Below are positions 47,371 through 50,000 of a DNA stretch of 50,000 bases, piece by piece (the stretch's first letter is position 1; each line of letters starts with the position of its first letter). Origin of the DNA: Symbiodinium natans. Lineage: Eukaryota; Sar; Dinophyceae; Suessiales; Symbiodiniaceae. Made by a program: the position numbers and the translations under genes. Location: contig CAJNDS010000213.1 in the NCBI GenBank assembly GCA_905221605.1, positions 228,212 through 278,211 of the forward strand, in the 5' to 3' direction. Below the pieces are notes generated by a model. It was not told the origin of the DNA. It was given only the letters and a program-made list of their open reading frames with translations, and searched no databases.

Positions 47371-47589
47371 ACTGCCCAGGCAGAAGTCTATCTACCGGCA
47401 CAGTTTGAGCTGACGGCTGCAGCGAGCAAGGATTTCCAGGGAAGTGCTGTTCCGCACACCTACGCTTTTCTTGATCAAGTCCTGGATCGCACTCTAGCTT
47501 TAATTCTACGTAGTCAAGGGTACCGTCCTATCCCCAGACGCCCGAAATTCCCTGAAACCAGGCAGATAGGTTTTAAGATCAAGATCCCT

Positions 47590-48150
47590 GACGAACATAA
47601 CAAAAACACAAGAATGACAGCAACCATACTCGAGTTGCTAACCATGATCAACCCCTATGTGTTCCCTTCATCGAAAGGTTCTGGGTTGCTTGGTACTCGA
47701 CTTGTGTCGCTGTTACCTTTGGAGGTTCTCGCTGTCTCTGTCGAACCATCAGCTCCCTCCCTAGACCCTCCGGACTATCCTAAGCTCGGAAAACCACAGC
47801 CCTCAGCCTTTGCTGTTGATCTTCTTGCTCTGATGATGAGCCCCAAACCCGATGAGGCTGTAAACGCCCACAAAGCCCATCAAAGCCATAAAGCCCATAA
47901 ATGCAAGGCCTACGGACCCTCTAAACCCACCTGCTTGTGGTTTGCCACCTCGGTCTTCTTCGTGTCAAACTTGTCTATTGCTGTTCTGGTTAGTACTGCG
48001 ACTTCTGTTCTTCTTGCGATCATTGCTATGAGTGCTACCATCCATACATCATTGCCACCGCTACTACGTGCCGCCACACCAGTTCACAAAACCCTACCGA
48101 AACTGGCCCCTTTTACTATTCTCATAGGCTCAAATCAGACACGCTCACTG
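47590..48150. other. Shared and unique non-coding sequence
   Basis: 47,590-47,760 is inverted relative to unit A. 47,760-47,980 seems unique to unit B. 47,985-48,060 is the decayed triplet tract. A plus-strand 192-codon frame spans all three parts, but its sequence follows neither copy's conserved blocks, so it is not called a gene. Confidence 0.4.
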
Positions 48151-48152
48151 GC

Positions 48153-49049
48153 CTACAAGCCAAGTGATCGGAGAACCGTCCTGTGGGCCTGAAAGTATCC
48201 GCTCTCGACATGCTTGAAAGAATTGTCCATAGCAGAGAACGCGGCAGGAAGCTTGTGGAATGGGATGCGCGGGTGCATATGGTGGACTGCATGGTAGTTC
48301 ATGTTCCATGAGAGCCACCCATACAGGGGATGCGTGAGCACAACGCGGGCCGTGTGCCGGGCATCCCTGTCGTGGTCAGTGCCTGTGTGCTGTGCTATGA
48401 AGTGCCCCCAGAGCATGGGCTGTCCCACAAGCAGCGGAAGCAGCCAGATGTTGAGAACCCACCATCGCCAGGTAGGAGAGGCCACTGCCAGCGAGGAGAT
48501 GATCACGTACACGGCGCACTGGCATCTCACGGACCTGACGACGCCCCGACGCTCGTACTGCGGAACCCAGGGTCCTTCGGCCCGCTCGCCCAGGGCTGCG
48601 GAGCGGCCCAGGTGGTAGAGGGCCACCGCCATCTCGCCGCCCAGGAGCTTGTTCAGGTAGTTCCGCAGTGATCCATTGGCCCCCGGGAGCTCTACATCAC
48701 GGCCATGGACTTGCGTCTGCTCGTGGTGCTCACGATGGAACCACTTGAAGGAATCGGCGTTCATGAAGATGACCAGCCCCAGCGGCCATGCAACAAAGTA
48801 GCAGAGCCTGGCGCTCTCAAATGAAGTGCCGTGGGTCGACTCATGAAAGGGCATGTAGAGGTGCGTGAGTACAGTGCCGTGTAGTAGGAGGGCAAGGGGC
48901 CAGCTGCTGGCGCCGATGATGGAAGTCGTCGACACGCAGAGCAGCACCAAGGAAGCCGTGAGGCCTAGCAGCAGCAGGTGACCAAGTAGGTGACGAAGCC
49001 CTTGGACATTGCTGCGCTCAAAAAGGTCGGGTCTCTGCTCTGCGAACAT
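48153..49049 (-). CDS. Membrane fatty-acid-desaturase-like protein
   Basis: Single-exon gene of 298 residues from ATG 49,049 (an in-frame GTG lies two codons upstream). Three histidine boxes are complete: HESTH (69-73), HREHH (105-109) and HAVHH (253-257). They bind the di-iron centre in the membrane desaturase/hydroxylase superfamily. Hydrophobic segments at about 20-45, 50-66, 78-97, 180-192 and 198-215 suit a multi-pass membrane protein with the boxes on one face. By family it would use O2 and reducing equivalents to desaturate or hydroxylate a lipid chain; the substrate cannot be read from sequence. The position of HExxHG and the GRDxELPG after the second box recall bacterial-type desaturases, so transfer or retrogene origin is possible. 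It is the only intact long gene here without introns. It is convergent with nothing and stands free of telomeric repeat inside. Confidence 0.85.
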   Translation of the reverse strand: MFAEQRPDLFERSNVQGLRHLLGHLLLLGLTASLVLLCVSTTSIIGASSWPLALLLHGTVLTHLYMPFHESTHGTSFESARLCYFVAWPLGLVIFMNADSFKWFHREHHEQTQVHGRDVELPGANGSLRNYLNKLLGGEMAVALYHLGRSAALGERAEGPWVPQYERRGVVRSVRCQCAVYVIISSLAVASPTWRWWVLNIWLLPLLVGQPMLWGHFIAQHTGTDHDRDARHTARVVLTHPLYGWLSWNMNYHAVHHMHPRIPFHKLPAAFSAMDNSFKHVESGYFQAHRTVLRSLGL

Positions 49050-49094
49050 GGCCACAGAAGCTCGGAAGGATGATGCGAGTGTCCCGCTCCCCCT

Positions 49095-49400
49095 TAGGGT
49101 TTAGGGTTTAGGGTTTAGGGTTTAGGGTTTAGGGTTTAGGGTTTAGGGTTTAGGGTTTAGGGTTTAGGGTTTAGGGTTTAGGGTGTAGGGTTTAGGGTTT
49201 AGGGTTTAGGGTTTAGGGTGCTGCTCCCAGGCCGCCCCAGTTTCACGAAATCGTTGCGGAGACAAGGATGATGTGCAGTGGCTGGTCAAAACATGAGATT
49301 TGACCATCCCATCCCCTAAACCCGAATTAAGCCCTAAACCCTAAACTTTCCTAAGCCCCAAACCCTAAACCCTAAACCCTAAACTCTAAATCCTAAACCC
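49095..49400. repeat. Opposed telomeric arrays
   Basis: TTTAGGG at 49,095-49,220 starts about 45 bp upstream of the desaturase ATG. CCCTAAA with variants follows at 49,315-49,400. Confidence 0.9.
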
Positions 49401-49690
49401 ATGATTCCTGCGTGCGTGCTGAATCCGAGCCATCGCGGGACAACGGGGCGCCTGTCCAAGGCCTACAGCGGCTTTGAGATGTGCCAGGACCGACGAAGAA
49501 CAGTGTCATCTCTACACACAAAACCCGAAACCCCTAAATCCTGAACCGAAAACCCCAAAAACCCTAAACTCAACCCCCCCCCCCCCCCCAAAAAAAAAAA
49601 ATAACAATAAGAATAATAACCCCAAACCTCCAAGACCCCTAAACCCTAACCCTAAACCCTAAAACCTAACCCCCCTAAACTTAGTAGGGC
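49401..49690. other. Unassigned sequence with degenerate CCCTAAA and A/C homopolymers
   Basis: No gene supported. The 62-codon Pro/Asn/Lys frame reads the poly-C/poly-A run at 49,577-49,600. Confidence 0.4.
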
Positions 49691-49697
49691 AGTTCGA

Positions 49698-49784
49698 TCA
49701 GTCTACGGCTGCGTGTCGGCTCGCCGCCTGCTCCTGCGCTGCCTCGAGCAGCAGCTCACGCAGCGACCGCTGTCCTGCCCATTC
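49698..49784 (-). CDS. Probable terminal exon, unknown gene
   Basis: After an ACCTCAG|G acceptor the frame reads EWAGQRSLRELLLEAAQEQA followed by ASRHAAVD and TGA: an Ala/Leu/Glu-rich helical C-terminus, GC-rich. The upstream exons would lie beyond the repeats to the right or outside the window. Confidence 0.5.
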   Translation of the reverse strand, partial: EWAGQRSLRELLLEAAQEQAASRHAAVD

Positions 49785-49794
49785 CTGAGGTTCA

Positions 49795-49945
49795 GGGTTT
49801 AGGGTTTGGGGTTTAGGGTTTTGGGTTTAGGGTTCGTCGAAAACATGCCGACAAAAGAACAAAGGAATAGGAACCCTATAACCCTAAACCCTAAACCCTA
49901 AACCCAAAACCCTAAACCCCAAACCCTGAGGGAAGGTTCGGCTTC
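49795..49945. repeat. Short telomeric arrays at the right edge
   Basis: TTTAGGG/TTTTGGG at 49,795-49,835 and CCCTAAA/CCCCAAA at 49,875-49,930. A further TTTAGGG unit begins at 49,990 and is cut by the window end. Confidence 0.85.
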
Positions 49946-50000
49946 AGGGATTCGCTGGATTTGGAACTTGCAAATCTCGAAATCGAAGCGGTTTAGGGTT

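Larger units (their letters stand above)
25070..48215. repeat. Tandem duplication, unit B (right copy)
   Basis: Right-hand partner of 12,415-24,785. It is longer because it holds a LINE, the KDZ-type element, several hairpin elements and extra telomeric arrays. Two parts are inverted relative to unit A: 37,785-45,195 and 47,590-47,760. Confidence 0.85.

Noticed and set aside
47614-48192. 192-codon plus-strand ORF
   Set aside because: It crosses an inverted block, a unique block and a triplet tract that have separate histories, and it overlaps the 3' end of the desaturase antisense. Chance openness is the simplest explanation.

Overview
The window looks like nuclear DNA of an alveolate alga, most probably a dinoflagellate of the Symbiodiniaceae type. 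This is inferred from several things together: a TTTAGGG-type telomere repeat, very small exons, introns with CAG|G acceptors and at least one GC donor, a LINE whose fragments look like those I associate with Symbiodinium, and a KDZ-type transposon. There is no bacterial-style gene packing. Most of the 50 kb is interstitial telomeric repeat, in both orientations and in blocks of about 50 to 400 bp, together with microsatellites and short palindromic elements. Coding sequence sits in small islands between them.

Layout. (1) 1-12.4 kb: telomeric blocks with a few isolated exon-like islands, mostly on the minus strand. (2) 12.4-24.8 kb (unit A) and 25.05-48.2 kb (unit B) are two diverged tandem copies of one segment. 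Both carry the same minus-strand, multi-exon gene of unknown function. It starts with a signal-peptide exon (23,673 in A; 47,370 in B) and ends with a conserved stop (16,619 in A; 31,695 in B). Exon lengths and splice sites agree between the copies, and one 47-nt exon differs only at synonymous sites. (3) Unit B is longer because it gained a broken LINE (about 36.0-37.75 kb) and a roughly 7-kb KDZ-type transposon (about 38.0-45.1 kb) inside a segment that is inverted relative to unit A. Unit A keeps the matching 'empty' site at 21.28-21.66 kb. (4) 48.15-49.05 kb: an intact single-exon membrane fatty-acid-desaturase-like gene. Only its last ~40 bp recur at the end of unit A, so the duplication junction lies close to that point. 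(5) 49.1-50 kb: more telomeric repeats and one more exon.

The most unusual object is the transposon protein. A 1,031-codon reading frame combines a region with polymerase-palm-like motifs, a region with the residue pattern of a Josephin/OTU-like cysteine peptidase, a CxC-type zinc cluster and a DDE transposase. The transposase is split by a single in-frame TAG before its last catalytic residue. The second main point is that telomeric arrays differ between the two paralogous units. One 98-bp array in unit B sits at a site that is uninterrupted in unit A and is flanked by an 8-9 bp direct repeat, as expected for insertion. No tRNA, rRNA or CRISPR array was recognised.
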